NCBI RefSeq assembly: GCF_000218485.1
Contig: NZ_AFPB01000086.1
Location: 1-64,000 of the forward strand
Source of the DNA: Aquimarina agarivorans
GTDB lineage: Bacteria > Bacteroidota > Bacteroidia > Flavobacteriales > Flavobacteriaceae
Direction: 5' to 3'
DNA: 64,000 bases
The notes below the pieces were generated by a model. That model was not told the DNA's origin. It saw only the letters and a program-made list of their open reading frames with translations, and made no database searches. Positions 29,815-41,408 of the stretch are shown in pieces. Numbering within the stretch: the first letter of the stretch is position 1; each line of letters begins with the position of its first letter. A program made the translations under genes and the position numbers.

Positions 29815-32526
29815 TTGCAAACAACATTGCGCTATATATTTTTTTTAATCCTAATGTGGTGTGGTGCTTCTACTACTTTTGCACAAGAAAAGCCAAATGC
29901 AAAAAACCTGAGCGAGGTTAAAAAAAAGGCAACTGACACCATAAATTCTTCAGTAGAAATTAATCTTACGGAACAGGATTCCACTTTAAATGACAGTATA
30001 AAAAAGAAATCTTTTTTAGAAGGTAATGTGGTTTATAGTGCTAAAAACTACATGCGTTTAAATCGTAAAAATAATAAAATGTATTTGTACGATGATGCTA
30101 AAATTAAATACACCGATATGGATATTGAATCGGGTAGTATTATTGTTCATCAGAGCAAAAAGGAAGTTTATGCCAAAGGAATCAAAGATTCTGCAGATGC
30201 TTACACCCAAACACCAATATTTACGCAAGGTCAAAATGTTGTAGAACCTGATACCATTCGTTTTAATTTTGATACAAAAAAAGCGTTGATTTATAATTCA
30301 AAAACAAGTCAAGGAGGTTTTAATATTATAAATGAGGTTTCAAAGCGCGAAAATGATTCGGTGGTATACATGAAAAATGTTCGTTTCACTACTTCCACTA
30401 ATTTGGAAGATCCTGAATATTATTTTTACGCTAGACGCATAAAATTTGTTCCCAAAAAGAAAATTGTATCGGGTTTAGTCAATATGTATATTGCTGATGT
30501 TCCTACTCCTCTGGGGCTGCCTTTTGGTTATTTTCCTATGAAAGAAGAAGCGGTTTCAGGATTTATCGTTCCTAGTTTTAATGATAGTAATGACAGAGGA
30601 TTTACATTACAAAACGGAGGTTATTATTTCGCTATAAGCGATTATATGGACTTGACTTTAGTGGGTGACTACTCTACCAATAATAGTTTTGCGTTGCGGG
30701 GCGACTCGAATTACGCCAAAAGATATCGATTTACTGGAAATGTGAGTATTCGATATGAAAATAATATTACTAGCCAGCGTGGTTTCCCAGATTTTTCTAA
30801 AGCTACAAATTATAATATTCGTTGGGCGCATAGTCAAAGCCAAAAAGCAAGCCCAAATTCACGTTTTTCAGCTAGTGTAAATTTTGGAAGCAGCCAGTTT
30901 TTTCAACAATCACGTAACTTGACTAACGTGGGATCACGTTTAAATACCGAGCTAAGCTCCAGTGTCTCCTACTCACGTACAATTCCAACAAATCCGCAAG
31001 TCAATTTTGATACGGCAATTCGAATCAGCCAAAATACAAGTAATCAACGAATTAATTTAACTACACCTTTAAATGTTACTGTTGCCCGAATTTATCCTCT
31101 TGCCCCTAAAGTTGGCGCAAAAAAAGGAATTTTACAAAATATAAATTTGCAATTGACCTCAAGGGCAGAAAGTAGGATTGAAACAAACGATGACAATTTT
31201 TTAACTTCCGAAATGTTTAGAGATGCTGATGTTGGTGTGCGCCATAGCATTCCTATAAGTACAAACTTTAAGGTTTTAAAATATTTTAGTGCATCTGCTA
31301 GTACAAATTTTCAGGAAAGCTGGGTATTTGAAACTATTGATCAAAACTACGCTCCTGACGATCCACGAAGCAATGAAAGAACAGGAGTTTTAAATGACAC
31401 CATTAAAGGTTTTGATAATTTTAGAACTTATAATTTTAGTACCAGTTTAGGTACCACTATTTATGGAACAAAGGAATTTAAAAAAGACTCTAAAATAAAG
31501 GCAATAAGACATGTCATGCGTCCTAATGTAAGTTACAGCTACACACCCTCATTTGATCAATTTTTTGATGAGTATGTAATTCCTGCTGATCCAACGTTGG
31601 AACGAGAAGCCGAAACGGTTTCCTTTTCTAGATTTTCAGGTGGTTTTTATGGTGCCCCTGGTAATCGAATTTCAAGTGCTATGAGCTTTTCATTAAATAA
31701 TGTGATAGAGGCTAAGGTTGCAGATAGAGATACTACTAAATTAGAACCTAAAAAGATTAAAATTTTAAATTCATTAAATTTTAGTAGCGGTTATGATTTT
31801 AGAGCAGAGGAATTCAAATTAAGGCCTGTAAGTGTCAGAGGAAGTATACCCGTGGTTGAAAAATTAACCCTAAATTTTGGTGGAACATTAAACCCATATG
31901 CATTAGATAATAATAACAATCAAATTGATCGTTGGAATATTGATAATGGCGGAAGTTTATTTCGACTTACCAATGCTAATTTAAACTTTGGTTATTCCTT
32001 TTCCAGCAACGACTTTAAAAAGAAAAAAGAGAAAGAACCTGATGAAGATGATTTAGATGATGAAACTTTTAGAAATGGTGGGCGCCGAGATGATTTGTTT
32101 GGTACGCATACCGATTTTAGGGATGGAAGCCTTTTTGAAGAAGAAACGGAAGAGGAAAAAGCTGAAAAAACCGACGTTGATTTTTACAATTACAAATTAC
32201 CCTGGTCATTAAGGCTTTCTTATTCCGTTAATTATTTAAATACCAGGCGACAGGATGAAATCTCCTCACACTCATTATCTTTTTCAGGAGATATTGAATT
32301 AGCTCCTCGCTGGAAAGTTGGTGCATCTTCAGGCTACGATATACGAAATAAAGGATTTACATTTACCAATTTGCGCTTCCAACGTGATTTGGAAAGTTGG
32401 CGTATGAGTTTTAACTGGGTTCCCTTTAGTACAATTACCTCTTGGAACTTTTTTATTGGAATATCCTCATCCGTACTTAGTGATATTAAATGGGATAAAC
32501 GCCGTCAGCCCGACAGAAGGCAGTAA
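29815..32526 (+). CDS. lptD: LptD-like outer-membrane LPS assembly protein
   Basis: A 903-residue outer-membrane protein. The signal peptide ends near TTFAQ. The N-terminal periplasmic OstA-like region (about 65-220) has repeated short strands (NKMYLYDDAKIKYTDMDIESG). After FGYFPMKEEAVSGFIVP comes a long beta-barrel with alternating aromatic and polar residues, and an acidic insert (EPDEDDLDDE) near 740. It should insert lipopolysaccharide into the outer leaflet. The first possible start is TTG at 29815 with an in-frame TAA just upstream at 29809; no ATG precedes the signal peptide, so a TTG start is forced. It is followed by proC after 18 bp. Confidence 0.85.
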   Translation: MQTTLRYIFFLILMWCGASTTFAQEKPNAKNLSEVKKKATDTINSSVEINLTEQDSTLNDSIKKKSFLEGNVVYSAKNYMRLNRKNNKMYLYDDAKIKYTDMDIESGSIIVHQSKKEVYAKGIKDSADAYTQTPIFTQGQNVVEPDTIRFNFDTKKALIYNSKTSQGGFNIINEVSKRENDSVVYMKNVRFTTSTNLEDPEYYFYARRIKFVPKKKIVSGLVNMYIADVPTPLGLPFGYFPMKEEAVSGFIVPSFNDSNDRGFTLQNGGYYFAISDYMDLTLVGDYSTNNSFALRGDSNYAKRYRFTGNVSIRYENNITSQRGFPDFSKATNYNIRWAHSQSQKASPNSRFSASVNFGSSQFFQQSRNLTNVGSRLNTELSSSVSYSRTIPTNPQVNFDTAIRISQNTSNQRINLTTPLNVTVARIYPLAPKVGAKKGILQNINLQLTSRAESRIETNDDNFLTSEMFRDADVGVRHSIPISTNFKVLKYFSASASTNFQESWVFETIDQNYAPDDPRSNERTGVLNDTIKGFDNFRTYNFSTSLGTTIYGTKEFKKDSKIKAIRHVMRPNVSYSYTPSFDQFFDEYVIPADPTLEREAETVSFSRFSGGFYGAPGNRISSAMSFSLNNVIEAKVADRDTTKLEPKKIKILNSLNFSSGYDFRAEEFKLRPVSVRGSIPVVEKLTLNFGGTLNPYALDNNNNQIDRWNIDNGGSLFRLTNANLNFGYSFSSNDFKKKKEKEPDEDDLDDETFRNGGRRDDLFGTHTDFRDGSLFEEETEEEKAEKTDVDFYNYKLPWSLRLSYSVNYLNTRRQDEISSHSLSFSGDIELAPRWKVGASSGYDIRNKGFTFTNLRFQRDLESWRMSFNWVPFSTITSWNFFIGISSSVLSDIKWDKRRQPDRRQ

Positions 32527-32544
32527 TAATTACAAAAAATAAAC

Positions 32545-33342
32545 ATGAACATAACTGTTATTGGAGGAGGAAATATGGGATTGACCTATGCCCTTTCTAT
32601 TCATAAAAATTTTGATGAAGCTACCATAGCTATTATTGAAAAGGATGCTGAAAAAATAACGCATTTAAAAAACACCACCCCTTTTGCCATTCATACTAAT
32701 GAAAACGAATGCTTAACCAATGCAAATATTATTTTGTTAGCTGTAAAGCCACAAGCATCAAATTTAGTATTTAAAAATATTGCTCATTTAATTAAGCCTA
32801 ATCAATTAATCATTTCCATCATGGCTGGAGTTACTATGGAAAGTATTAAAATTGGCTTAAATGCTACTAAAATTGTTCGTGCAATGCCTAACTTGCCGGC
32901 GCAAGTTGGTCGTGGAGTTACGGGCTATCTACTTTCGGACACAATAACACTTGATGAAGGTTTACAAATACAACAAATTTTAAGCGCCACAGGAAAAGCA
33001 ATCAAAGTTTTTAATGAAGATGCCATTGACGCCATTACGGCATTGTCAGGTAGTGGTCCAGCTTATGTTTTTTATTTTATGAATGCTATGATTGAACAAG
33101 CTGCTGCTTTTGGTTTTAATGAAAAAGAAGCTAAATCAATTATTTTACAAACGTTTTTGGGAACGGCCTCATTGTTTGAAAAATCCGAAGATAGTGCACA
33201 ACTATGGATTGATAGGGTAACTTCAAAAGGAGGCACTACACATGCTGCAGTGACTAGTTTTAAAGCAGATCAACTTAATGAATCTATAAAAAAAGGAGTA
33301 GATCAGGCTTTTAAACGAGCTAAAGAATTGGCTAAAATTTAA
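32545..33342 (+). CDS. proC: pyrroline-5-carboxylate reductase
   Basis: A 265-residue NADPH enzyme. N-terminal Rossmann motif VIGGGNMG, then AVKPQ, MAGVTMESI, VRAMPNLPAQVGRGVTG, and the C-terminal DAITALSGSGPAYVFYFM and SKGGTTHAAV signatures of ProC. It makes proline from pyrroline-5-carboxylate in the cytoplasm. The length is standard. It starts 18 bp after the lptD-like gene on the same strand and is probably co-transcribed, with the coiled-coil gene 74 bp on. Confidence 0.93.
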   Translation: MNITVIGGGNMGLTYALSIHKNFDEATIAIIEKDAEKITHLKNTTPFAIHTNENECLTNANIILLAVKPQASNLVFKNIAHLIKPNQLIISIMAGVTMESIKIGLNATKIVRAMPNLPAQVGRGVTGYLLSDTITLDEGLQIQQILSATGKAIKVFNEDAIDAITALSGSGPAYVFYFMNAMIEQAAAFGFNEKEAKSIILQTFLGTASLFEKSEDSAQLWIDRVTSKGGTTHAAVTSFKADQLNESIKKGVDQAFKRAKELAKI

Positions 33343-33416
33343 AAAAATTACAACACAATACAACAAATTCAATATAAATTGAGTTTACTAAACTAAATTT
33401 TAACTAAACAATTTGT

Positions 33417-34325
33417 ATGCAGAATACTGAAACCACTAACTCATCATCAAAATCATCAATAATTCAAAAAGTGATTATTGGTGTTTTAATCCTTTTAAGT
33501 ATTGTCGCGCTGTATTTTGCTTTTTCTAATTATTCTAAATTAAAAGAAAATCAGCAGTTTTTTGAAACAGAAAAGTCCGTGCGTATTGCGGAACTGAAAT
33601 CTTTACAGAAAGAATATGATGATTTACAATTAAATGATTCTATCCATCAGGATGAAATATTAGAAATTAATGAGCGATTAAAAATTGTATTAGACTCCGT
33701 TGAAGATTTAAAAGCCAATACAGAATTAGTCAACGATTTACAGCGAGTTAAACGAAATTTATTGGCAAAGCTTAAGCGATTGAAGCTGGAGAATAAAGAG
33801 CTAAAAGAGAAAAATGCACTTCTGGCTATACAAAAAGATAGTATCTCTTCGGAATTATCAAGTGCCTTAGTAGTTTACGATTCAGTAAATGAAATAAAGA
33901 AAAATCTTGAATTAGTAGTTGCAAAAGCGCAAAAGTTATTTGTATCTGGCGTAAATTTTAAAGCGGTAAGAATTAAATCAAATAATAAGGTAGTTCCTGT
34001 TACAAAAGCTAAAAAAGCGTCAGGAATTGAAGTTTGCTTTGATGTTCAAGCAAATACTGTAGCCGAATCAGGTGAAAAAAGCTTTTATATTCAAGTGGTA
34101 TCTCCTTCTAAAAAGGTTTTGGGAGGGCGCTTTTATATGAATGAAGAAGATGATAGATCAATCAATTTTAGTAAAGTTTCTAAGTTCCGTTACAAAGGCA
34201 AAGCTATGACGGTTTGTGACTTTGTAGAACCTTTAGATAATGAAGCTTTTGAAAGTGGTAAATACACGGTAAATATTTTTGATGGTGTTAACTTAATAAG
34301 TTCTTCAGCCATTAGCTTAAAATAA
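33417..34325 (+). CDS. membrane-anchored coiled-coil protein
   Basis: A 302-residue protein. One membrane helix at about 19-37 (IIGVLILLSIVALYFAFSNY) is followed by coiled coil from about 40 to 150 (EIKSLQKEYDDLQ-type heptads, KRNLLAKLKRLKLENKELKEK). A C-terminal beta-rich domain (about 165-300) comes last. Similar flavobacterial proteins are often named chromosome partitioning or SMC-like without evidence. The C-terminal domain looks periplasmic or extracytoplasmic. Function unknown. It lies at the end of the lptD-proC group and is followed by a strong terminator. Confidence 0.75.
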   Translation: MQNTETTNSSSKSSIIQKVIIGVLILLSIVALYFAFSNYSKLKENQQFFETEKSVRIAELKSLQKEYDDLQLNDSIHQDEILEINERLKIVLDSVEDLKANTELVNDLQRVKRNLLAKLKRLKLENKELKEKNALLAIQKDSISSELSSALVVYDSVNEIKKNLELVVAKAQKLFVSGVNFKAVRIKSNNKVVPVTKAKKASGIEVCFDVQANTVAESGEKSFYIQVVSPSKKVLGGRFYMNEEDDRSINFSKVSKFRYKGKAMTVCDFVEPLDNEAFESGKYTVNIFDGVNLISSSAISLK

Positions 34326-34348
34326 ATATTACCCATCTTAGTTATAAA

Positions 34349-34387
34349 AAAACTCCAGATACAATCTGAATTTGTATCTGGAGTTTT
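34349..34387 (+). terminator. strong terminator after the coiled-coil gene
   Basis: A perfect 15-bp stem, aaaactccagataca (34349-34363) with tgtatctggagtttt (34373-34387), followed by T-rich sequence. Confidence 0.88.
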
Positions 34388-34541
34388 TCATTTTATCTTA
34401 CATTGATTCAAATTTTAAATTATTTTTAGGTTGAATAATACCATTGTTCATTACGACAACGTAAATTAATTACTCAAAGGTTTCTCGTAATTTTCTAAAA
34501 TATTTCATTATCAACAATTTAAATTAATTTTTTTTAAATAA

Positions 34542-34573
34542 AAAAACCCGATATAAAACTATATCGGGTTTTT
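34542..34573 (-). terminator. terminator of the gltBD operon
   Basis: A 14-bp stem of aaaaacccgatata and tatatcgggttttt around aaac, 19 bp past the gltD stop on the minus strand, with T-run on either side. Confidence 0.85.
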
Positions 34574-34591
34574 AAAATTCTTAATTTCAAT

Positions 34592-36055
34592 TTATATTGC
34601 TGGTAAATCTCCTTCAATATTTTTAGACGGCAAGTCTGATTTTCCCATTAAAAAGATATCTACCTCTCTAGCTGCTTCACGACCCTCGGAAATTGCCCAA
34701 ACAATTAATGATTGTCCTCTACGCATATCACCTGCAGCAAAAATATTAGGCACATTAGTTTGGTAATTACCATAATCGGCCTTATAATTTGAGCGTGCAT
34801 CAGTTTCAATACCTAATTGATCCGCTAAATATCCTTCAGGACCTGTAAATCCAAGCGCTAACAAAGCTAAATCACATGGCCAAGTTTTTTCAGTTCCTTC
34901 AATTTCAATTAATTGAGGTCGTTGACCTGGAATTATTTTCCATTCAACATTAACCGTTTTTAAAGCCGTAAGTTTACCGTTCTCATCGGTTACAAACTCT
35001 TTCGTATTAATTAGCCAATTACGCTCCACGCCTTCTTTATGTGATGAAGATGTTTTCAATTTCAATGGCCAGTAAGGCCATGGAGTACTTGCAGCTCTAT
35101 CACCTGGTGGTTTTGGCATAATTTCAAAATTAACCACAGATTTTGCGCCTTGTCTGTTGGAAGTACCCACACAGTCAGATCCTGTATCTCCGCCACCAAT
35201 AACAATTACATTTTTACCTGTTGCTAAAACTTGGTCTTGAACTTCTTTACCAAACACTACCTTGGTTTGCTGAGTCAAAAAGTGCATTGCTTGCACCACT
35301 CCGTCAGCATCAATACCAGGTGTTGGCAATGACCTTCTTTGTGTTGCACCACCAGTTAATACGATAGCATCAAAAGCTTTCAATTCATCAACTGAAACAT
35401 TTTTACCAACATCTGCATTTACTTTAAAAGTAATTCCCTCGGCTTCCAGAATAGCTAAACGACGATCAATAATCTCCTTTTCCATTTTAAAATTAGGAAT
35501 ACCGTAACGTAACAATCCTCCAATTTCATCATCTCTTTCAAAAACAGTTACTAAGTGTCCTGCTCTATTCAACTGTTGTGCAGTTGCTAAACCAGCAGGA
35601 CCAGAACCTACAACAGCAACCGTTTTTCCTGTTCTGGTTTTAGGTGCCTGAGGTTTTATCCAACCTTCTTTAAAAGCACGTTCTACAATATTTTTTTCTA
35701 TATTTTCAATAGAAATTGGGTCTTCAATAATTCCTAAAACACACGCTTGCTCACAAGGAGCTGGACATAAACGTCCCGTGAATTCAGGAAAATTATTAGT
35801 TGAGTGTAAAATTAATGATGCTTTTTGCCATTCGCCTTGATGCACCATGTGGTTAAAATCAGGAATTAAATTTCCTAATGGGCAACCACTATGGCAAAAA
35901 GGAATACCACAATCCATACATCTTGATCCTTGAGTTGTCAATTCTTGTTCACTCAAAGGAATCGTAAATTCTTTATAATCCTGTAAACGTTCTTTTACAG
36001 GTTCGTAAGCTTCGTCTTTTCTATCGAACTCTTTAAATCCAGTTACTTTTCCCAT
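34592..36055 (-). CDS. gltD: glutamate synthase small subunit
   Basis: A 487-residue flavoprotein. The N-terminal 4Fe-4S domain has CMDCGIPFCHSGCPLG and CPAPCEQACVLG (about 46-110), then FAD-binding VAVVGSGPAGLATAQQL (about 148-164) and NAD(P)H-binding VIVIGGGDTGSDCVG. It moves electrons from NAD(P)H to GltB for glutamate synthesis. It follows gltB by two bases in the same operon. All motifs are intact and the length is standard. Confidence 0.95.
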   Translation of the reverse strand: MGKVTGFKEFDRKDEAYEPVKERLQDYKEFTIPLSEQELTTQGSRCMDCGIPFCHSGCPLGNLIPDFNHMVHQGEWQKASLILHSTNNFPEFTGRLCPAPCEQACVLGIIEDPISIENIEKNIVERAFKEGWIKPQAPKTRTGKTVAVVGSGPAGLATAQQLNRAGHLVTVFERDDEIGGLLRYGIPNFKMEKEIIDRRLAILEAEGITFKVNADVGKNVSVDELKAFDAIVLTGGATQRRSLPTPGIDADGVVQAMHFLTQQTKVVFGKEVQDQVLATGKNVIVIGGGDTGSDCVGTSNRQGAKSVVNFEIMPKPPGDRAASTPWPYWPLKLKTSSSHKEGVERNWLINTKEFVTDENGKLTALKTVNVEWKIIPGQRPQLIEIEGTEKTWPCDLALLALGFTGPEGYLADQLGIETDARSNYKADYGNYQTNVPNIFAAGDMRRGQSLIVWAISEGREAAREVDIFLMGKSDLPSKNIEGDLPAI

Positions 36056-36057
36056 TA

Positions 36058-39000
36058 TTACGCTTCTGTTAATTCTTCAACCATAGGCTCTTCGTTAGCA
36101 ATTCTTTCCAATGCCACTTTATATTCTTTAGGCATTACCTTTACAAAATTGGCTAAACTATTATCCCAGTCAGCTAAAACTTCTTTACCTCTATTACTAT
36201 TTGTATAAGCAACATGGTTTTCAATTAATCCTTTCAATTCCAAAGCATCTTGTGCTGATATAGGATCAAAATCAATAGTTTCTTCGTTACACAAACCTTT
36301 AGTAAATTTACCTGTAGTATTTAATACATACGCATAACCACCACTCATACCAGCAGCAAAGTTACGTCCTGTATCACCTAACACTACAATTCTACCTCCA
36401 GTCATATACTCACAACCATGATCGCCTAGTCCCTCTACAACTGCTGTAGCTCCTGAATTACGCACGGCAAAACGTTCACCGGCAATACCATTAATATAGG
36501 CTTCCCCTTTTACTGCTCCAAATAAACATACATTACCTACAATGATATTATGTTCGGCAATAAAATCAGCATCCGCAGGCTTTTTAACTATAATTTTGGC
36601 TCCAGACAATCCTTTACCTAAATAATCGTTTGTGTTACCTTCCACTGTAAAGGTGATACCATGAGCTCCAAATACACCAAAACTTTGTCCTGCTGAACCA
36701 TTAAATTTTAAATGTAATGTATCTGCTGGCAATCCTAAATGACCGTATATTTTTGATATTTCATTAGAAACAATAGCTCCTACTGATCTATCAACATTTT
36801 TAATTGGATAAGATAGGTGTGTTACCTCTTTTCTGAACACAGCGGCATGCGCATCCTTTAAAATCTGGAAATCAATCACATTATCTAAATTATGATCTTG
36901 CTTTTCGCTATTTTTTATTGGCAATTCACTGTAACCTTCAGGTTGGTATAAAATTGCTGATAAGTCTAATCCTTTAGCTTTATAATGCTCAATTGCTTTG
37001 TTAGAATTAATCTTTTGAGTTTGACCAATCATTTCATCCATAGTACGGAATCCTAATTGCGCCATAATTTCCCTCAATTCATTTGCTACATAGTAAAAGA
37101 AGTTAATTACATGTTCAGGCGTACCCTTAAAGTTCTTGCGTAACTCTTTATCTTGCGTTGCTATACCTACAGGACATGTATTTAAATGACACTTACGCAT
37201 CATAATACATCCTGAAGCTACTAATGGCGCTGTAGCAAAACCAAATTCTTCGGCACCTAATAGCGCTGCAATTGCTACATCACGACCTGTTTTTAATTGC
37301 CCGTCGCATTCAACAACAATTCTAGATCGCAAATTATTTAGCACCAATGTTTGTTGTGCTTCCGCTAATCCAAGTTCCCAAGGAAGACCTGCATGCTTAA
37401 GCGATGTTAATGGAGATGCTCCTGTACCACCATCATAACCTGAAATTAATACTACATCAGCCTTTGCTTTTGCAACACCCGCAGCAATTGTTCCTACGCC
37501 TACTTCTGATACTAATTTTACGTTGATTCGCGCCTCTCTGTTGGCATTCTTTAAATCGTAAATTAATTGAGCTAAATCTTCAATTGAATAAATATCATGA
37601 TGTGGAGGTGGAGAAATTAATCCAACAAACGGCGTTGAATTTCTGGCAGCAGCAATCCACGGCAACACTTTAGTCCCTGGCAACTGACCTCCCTCACCTG
37701 GCTTAGCACCCTGAGCCATTTTAATTTGAATTTCCTTAGCAGAACTTAAGTAGTGCGAAGTTACTCCAAAACGTCCTGAGGCTACTTGCTTAATTGCAGA
37801 GTTTTTATTATCACCATTTGCATCTGGTTGAAAACGCTTTCTGTCCTCACCACCTTCACCAGAGTTCGATTTACCTCCTAAACGGTTCATTGCAATGGCT
37901 AAATTTTCATGTGCTTCTCTGGAAATAGATCCATAAGACATGGCACCTGTTTTAAAACGCTTTACAATTTCAGTCCAAGGTTCTACTTCATCTAATGGAA
38001 TAGGATCCAGGTTATCAAACTCAAACAATCCTCGTATAGTTAAATGTTTTTTGGACTGTTCATTAATATCATTTTTGTATATATCGTATGAAGCCTGATC
38101 ACTCAAACGTACTGCTTGTTGTAGTTTTGCAACCGTTACAGGATTAAATAAATGGCGTTCACCATTTCTTCTCCAACGGTAATCACCACCGATATTTAAA
38201 CCTAAACGTTTATCAATTTGAGTATCCGGATATGCGTATTTGTAACGCTTGTCAATTTCTTTTTCAATTTCATATAAACCGATACCTTCAATTCTTGAAG
38301 CTGTATACGGAAAATATTTATTTACAAATTCAGAATTGAATCCAACAATTTCAAAAATTTGAGATCCTCGGTAGGAATGCAATGTCGAAATACCAATTTT
38401 GTTCATTACCTTCAAGATACCTTTACCGATAGCTTTGTTAAAGTTATCTACAGCCTTTTGCTCATCCATTTCAATAAAACCTTCCTGCACCTGTAAACGA
38501 ATGATTTCATTTACCATATAAGGGTTAATTGCAGAGGCTCCATATCCAAATAACGTTGCAAAATGATGTGGCTCTCTTGGTTCAGCGGATTCAATAACAA
38601 TATCAAAGTAAGAACGTTTACGTAAACGGTTCATTTGATGGTGTACGTACGAACATGCTAATAGTGCTGGAATAGGCGCTGAACCTTCCTTAGCTCCCCT
38701 ATCCGAAAGAATAATGATATTAACATCATTATCCACAGCTTTAGATATTTTAGAGATAATCATATCAAGACCATCTTCTAAGCCATTCATTCCTTTGTCC
38801 TTTTCATACAATATCTCTATTGTTTCAGCTTTAAAGCCTTCCACATCGATATTTCTGATTTTTTCTAAATCATTATTAGAAATTACAGGGTTTTGGATTC
38901 TTAATTTTTTACACTGATCTGGTGTGATATCAAAAATATTCTTGTCATGACCAAGTGCTAAGCTAATATCAGTAACCACTTCTTCACGAATACCATCTAA

Positions 39001-40563
39001 TGGCGGATTAGTTACTTGAGCAAATAATTGTTTGAAGTAGTTCGATATTAATTGTGGTCTGTCAGACAACACTGCCAATGGTGTATCAATACCCATTGAG
39101 CCTAAAGCTTCTTTGCCCACTTGAGCCATTGGTACGATAACTTCTTGAATATCTTCTATAGTATAATTGTATAAACGCTGTCTTGTTTTTAGATCTAATG
39201 TTTCAATAGGACATGCCTCATTATTATTAGGCACATCTTTTAATTGTAAATTGTTTTCGTCTAACCATTTGCGGTATGGACGTTCAGAAACAATTTTATT
39301 TTTGATTTCTTCATCATCAATAATTCGTCCTTCATTCATGTCCACTAAAAACATTTTACCTGGCTCCAAACGACCATGACTCTCAATGTCTGAAGGTTCA
39401 ATATCAACTACCCCAACTTCCGAAGACATAATCAATTTACCGCTTTTAGTCACCGTATAACGAGAAGGTCTTAAACCATTTCGATCAAGTAACGCTCCAA
39501 TATAATCACCGTCAGTAAAAGGTACTGAAGCTGGTCCATCCCAAGGCTCCATGATACATGAATTGTATTCATAAAAAGCCTTTCTTTCCTCTGACATTGT
39601 AGCGTGCTTTTCCCATGCTTCAGGAATCGTCATCATCATAACCTCGGGCAAAGAACGTCCTGTTAAAGTCAATAACTCTACTGACATATCCATAGAAGCT
39701 GAATCGGATTTCCCTGGTAAAATAATTGGAAATAAATCTTCAATTTGATCTCCAAAGATACCAGACTTCATGATTTCTTCGCGTACACGCATTCTGGAAA
39801 CATTACCTCTCAACGTATTTATTTCACCATTTTGACATAAAAATCTAAAAGGTTGTGCTAATTCCCATGCAGGCATTGTGTTTGTTGAAAAACGCTGATG
39901 TACAAGTGCTAATCTAGTCACTAAATCTGGCTGCTGTAAATCCGTGTAATAAGGACCTATATCCTCAGGCATTATGATACCTTTATATATAAGTGTAGTA
40001 TTTGATAAACTTGGGATGTAAAAATAATCAGCCTCTGAAATTTTTGAGTTTCGAATGGCATGCTCAGCTATTTTGCGAGCAGCATATAACTTGGCTCTAA
40101 AAATAGTTTCCTCTAATTCACCCTGAGCAATAAATATTTGCTCAATTGCAGGTTCAGATGCCAATGCTATTTTACCCAATTGTGTTGAATCCACGGGTAC
40201 AGTTCTCCATCCTAAAATTTCTAAGCCTTGAGCCTTAATTTGCTTTTCAAACTCGTTCTTACAAAAAGTGTATTGATTGATATTTTTTGGTAAAAATATC
40301 ATTCCTACTGCATATTGTCGTTGTTCAGGTAGTTTGAAATTACAAACTCTAGTAAAGTAATCATGTGGTATGTCAATAAGTAAACCAGCACCATCACCAG
40401 TTCTACCATCAGCACTTACACCACCACGATGTTCTAGCTTTACTAAAATTTCTAATGCATCATGAATAATTTGATTGGTCTTTTCCCCTTTAAGGTTACA
40501 GATAAAACCAGCCCCACAGTTTTCATGCTCAAATTCAGGCAAATACATTCCTTGTTTTTGCAT
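36058..40563 (-). CDS. gltB: glutamate synthase large subunit
   Basis: A 1501-residue protein. A class II glutamine amidotransferase domain starts after a short propeptide, with the catalytic Cys at C16 in ENCGAGF. The central domain and FMN/Fe-S synthase domain follow (SGEGGED near 900, [10 protein letters not shown], and [13 protein letters not shown] for the 3Fe-4S cluster), then the GXGXG beta-helix (about 1240-1460). It combines 2-oxoglutarate with ammonia from glutamine. With gltD it forms the GOGAT operon. It is divergent from the P-II/Amt cluster, so both probably answer to nitrogen supply. Confidence 0.96.
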   Translation of the reverse strand: MQKQGMYLPEFEHENCGAGFICNLKGEKTNQIIHDALEILVKLEHRGGVSADGRTGDGAGLLIDIPHDYFTRVCNFKLPEQRQYAVGMIFLPKNINQYTFCKNEFEKQIKAQGLEILGWRTVPVDSTQLGKIALASEPAIEQIFIAQGELEETIFRAKLYAARKIAEHAIRNSKISEADYFYIPSLSNTTLIYKGIIMPEDIGPYYTDLQQPDLVTRLALVHQRFSTNTMPAWELAQPFRFLCQNGEINTLRGNVSRMRVREEIMKSGIFGDQIEDLFPIILPGKSDSASMDMSVELLTLTGRSLPEVMMMTIPEAWEKHATMSEERKAFYEYNSCIMEPWDGPASVPFTDGDYIGALLDRNGLRPSRYTVTKSGKLIMSSEVGVVDIEPSDIESHGRLEPGKMFLVDMNEGRIIDDEEIKNKIVSERPYRKWLDENNLQLKDVPNNNEACPIETLDLKTRQRLYNYTIEDIQEVIVPMAQVGKEALGSMGIDTPLAVLSDRPQLISNYFKQLFAQVTNPPLDGIREEVVTDISLALGHDKNIFDITPDQCKKLRIQNPVISNNDLEKIRNIDVEGFKAETIEILYEKDKGMNGLEDGLDMIISKISKAVDNDVNIIILSDRGAKEGSAPIPALLACSYVHHQMNRLRKRSYFDIVIESAEPREPHHFATLFGYGASAINPYMVNEIIRLQVQEGFIEMDEQKAVDNFNKAIGKGILKVMNKIGISTLHSYRGSQIFEIVGFNSEFVNKYFPYTASRIEGIGLYEIEKEIDKRYKYAYPDTQIDKRLGLNIGGDYRWRRNGERHLFNPVTVAKLQQAVRLSDQASYDIYKNDINEQSKKHLTIRGLFEFDNLDPIPLDEVEPWTEIVKRFKTGAMSYGSISREAHENLAIAMNRLGGKSNSGEGGEDRKRFQPDANGDNKNSAIKQVASGRFGVTSHYLSSAKEIQIKMAQGAKPGEGGQLPGTKVLPWIAAARNSTPFVGLISPPPHHDIYSIEDLAQLIYDLKNANREARINVKLVSEVGVGTIAAGVAKAKADVVLISGYDGGTGASPLTSLKHAGLPWELGLAEAQQTLVLNNLRSRIVVECDGQLKTGRDVAIAALLGAEEFGFATAPLVASGCIMMRKCHLNTCPVGIATQDKELRKNFKGTPEHVINFFYYVANELREIMAQLGFRTMDEMIGQTQKINSNKAIEHYKAKGLDLSAILYQPEGYSELPIKNSEKQDHNLDNVIDFQILKDAHAAVFRKEVTHLSYPIKNVDRSVGAIVSNEISKIYGHLGLPADTLHLKFNGSAGQSFGVFGAHGITFTVEGNTNDYLGKGLSGAKIIVKKPADADFIAEHNIIVGNVCLFGAVKGEAYINGIAGERFAVRNSGATAVVEGLGDHGCEYMTGGRIVVLGDTGRNFAAGMSGGYAYVLNTTGKFTKGLCNEETIDFDPISAQDALELKGLIENHVAYTNSNRGKEVLADWDNSLANFVKVMPKEYKVALERIANEEPMVEELTEA

Positions 40564-41023
40564 ATTCTTATTTCTCTTAAGTTTTTCCGGTGCAAAATTA
40601 CGAAAACGCTAAGGATTCCGAAAATTTATAACATTATAATAGTCTCTTTTGCGAGTTAGCCATTTTTAGCCGTAGTTTTTTATTAATTCTCACTAAACTG
40701 TCAATTTTTGTAAGAATTTAACAATCACAGTTTTTAAACATTTTGTTTAAATTTCATTCTATAAAATTAAACAAGAATGTGCTTTTTTGAAATAAACAAA
40801 TATTAAAGTTATGCTATTTAAGTATGCTTACGTAACAACATTCTTACAAAATAAGTATTAATAAGATGTGATTTTAATAAATAATTATGATTATGATACT
40901 ATTAAGTAAATTATTGTTGTTTTTTCGTAAAAATACTTAGTTATTCAACGAAAATCTTGCTCAAACTAACTAGTTAATATACTTTTGATCTCATAATAAA
41001 TACTAACAATATAATTATACTCT
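40564..41023. other. 460-bp divergent promoter region between gltB and the P-II gene
   Basis: No gene. On the gltB side is a TAATTTTG box. A perfect 12-nt inverted pair, ttttgtaagaat at 40706-40717 and attcttacaaaa at 40840-40851, lies in the middle. The pair could be regulator half-sites or two -33-like boxes facing opposite ways. No riboswitch-like fold was recognised. Confidence 0.5.
40593..40600 (-). promoter_or_regulatory. probable -7 box of the gltB promoter
   Basis: On the minus strand this reads TAATTTTG, an exact fit to the Bacteroidota TAnnTTTG box, 29 bp before the gltB ATG. A weak TTTTCGG sits 17 bp further upstream in place of the TTTG box. Confidence 0.5.
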
Positions 41024-41362
41024 ATGAGAAAAATAGAAGCAATTATCCGAAGATCAAAGTTTCGCGCTGTAAAGGAAGCGTTACATTCCAAAGGAATTAA
41101 CTTCTTTTCATACTGGGATGTTACTGGTATCGGAAATGAATCAACAGGTCATGTATACCGTGGTGTAAGCTATAGTACAAGTGACATCCAACGTAGATAC
41201 TTGTCTATAGTGGTAAACAAAGAATTTGAAGAGGCTGCAATAGATGCTATTTTATCTGCTGCCAAAACTGGTGAAGTTGGTGATGGAAAAATATTTGTTT
41301 CTGATGTTACTGAAGCGTACAGAATACGTACTGCTGAAAAAGGTGGTGAAACACTTAACTAA
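41024..41362 (+). CDS. P-II family nitrogen regulator (first copy)
   Basis: A 112-residue GlnB/GlnK-type protein: KKIEAIIR-like start (MRKIEAIIRRSKFRAVK), T-loop GHVYRGVSYSTSD with the usual tyrosine position, and the C-terminal GDGKIFVSDVTEAYRIRT signature. The T-loop differs from the proteobacterial YRGAEY. P-II trimers sense ATP/ADP and 2-oxoglutarate and plug the Amt channel. It lies 46 bp before amt, with a very similar second copy after amt, so it is a GlnK-type partner of Amt. Confidence 0.92.
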   Translation: MRKIEAIIRRSKFRAVKEALHSKGINFFSYWDVTGIGNESTGHVYRGVSYSTSDIQRRYLSIVVNKEFEEAAIDAILSAAKTGEVGDGKIFVSDVTEAYRIRTAEKGGETLN

Positions 41363-41408
41363 TTAAATCCCCTAAAATTATATTTAAAAAATTACAAAAC
41401 TCATTATT

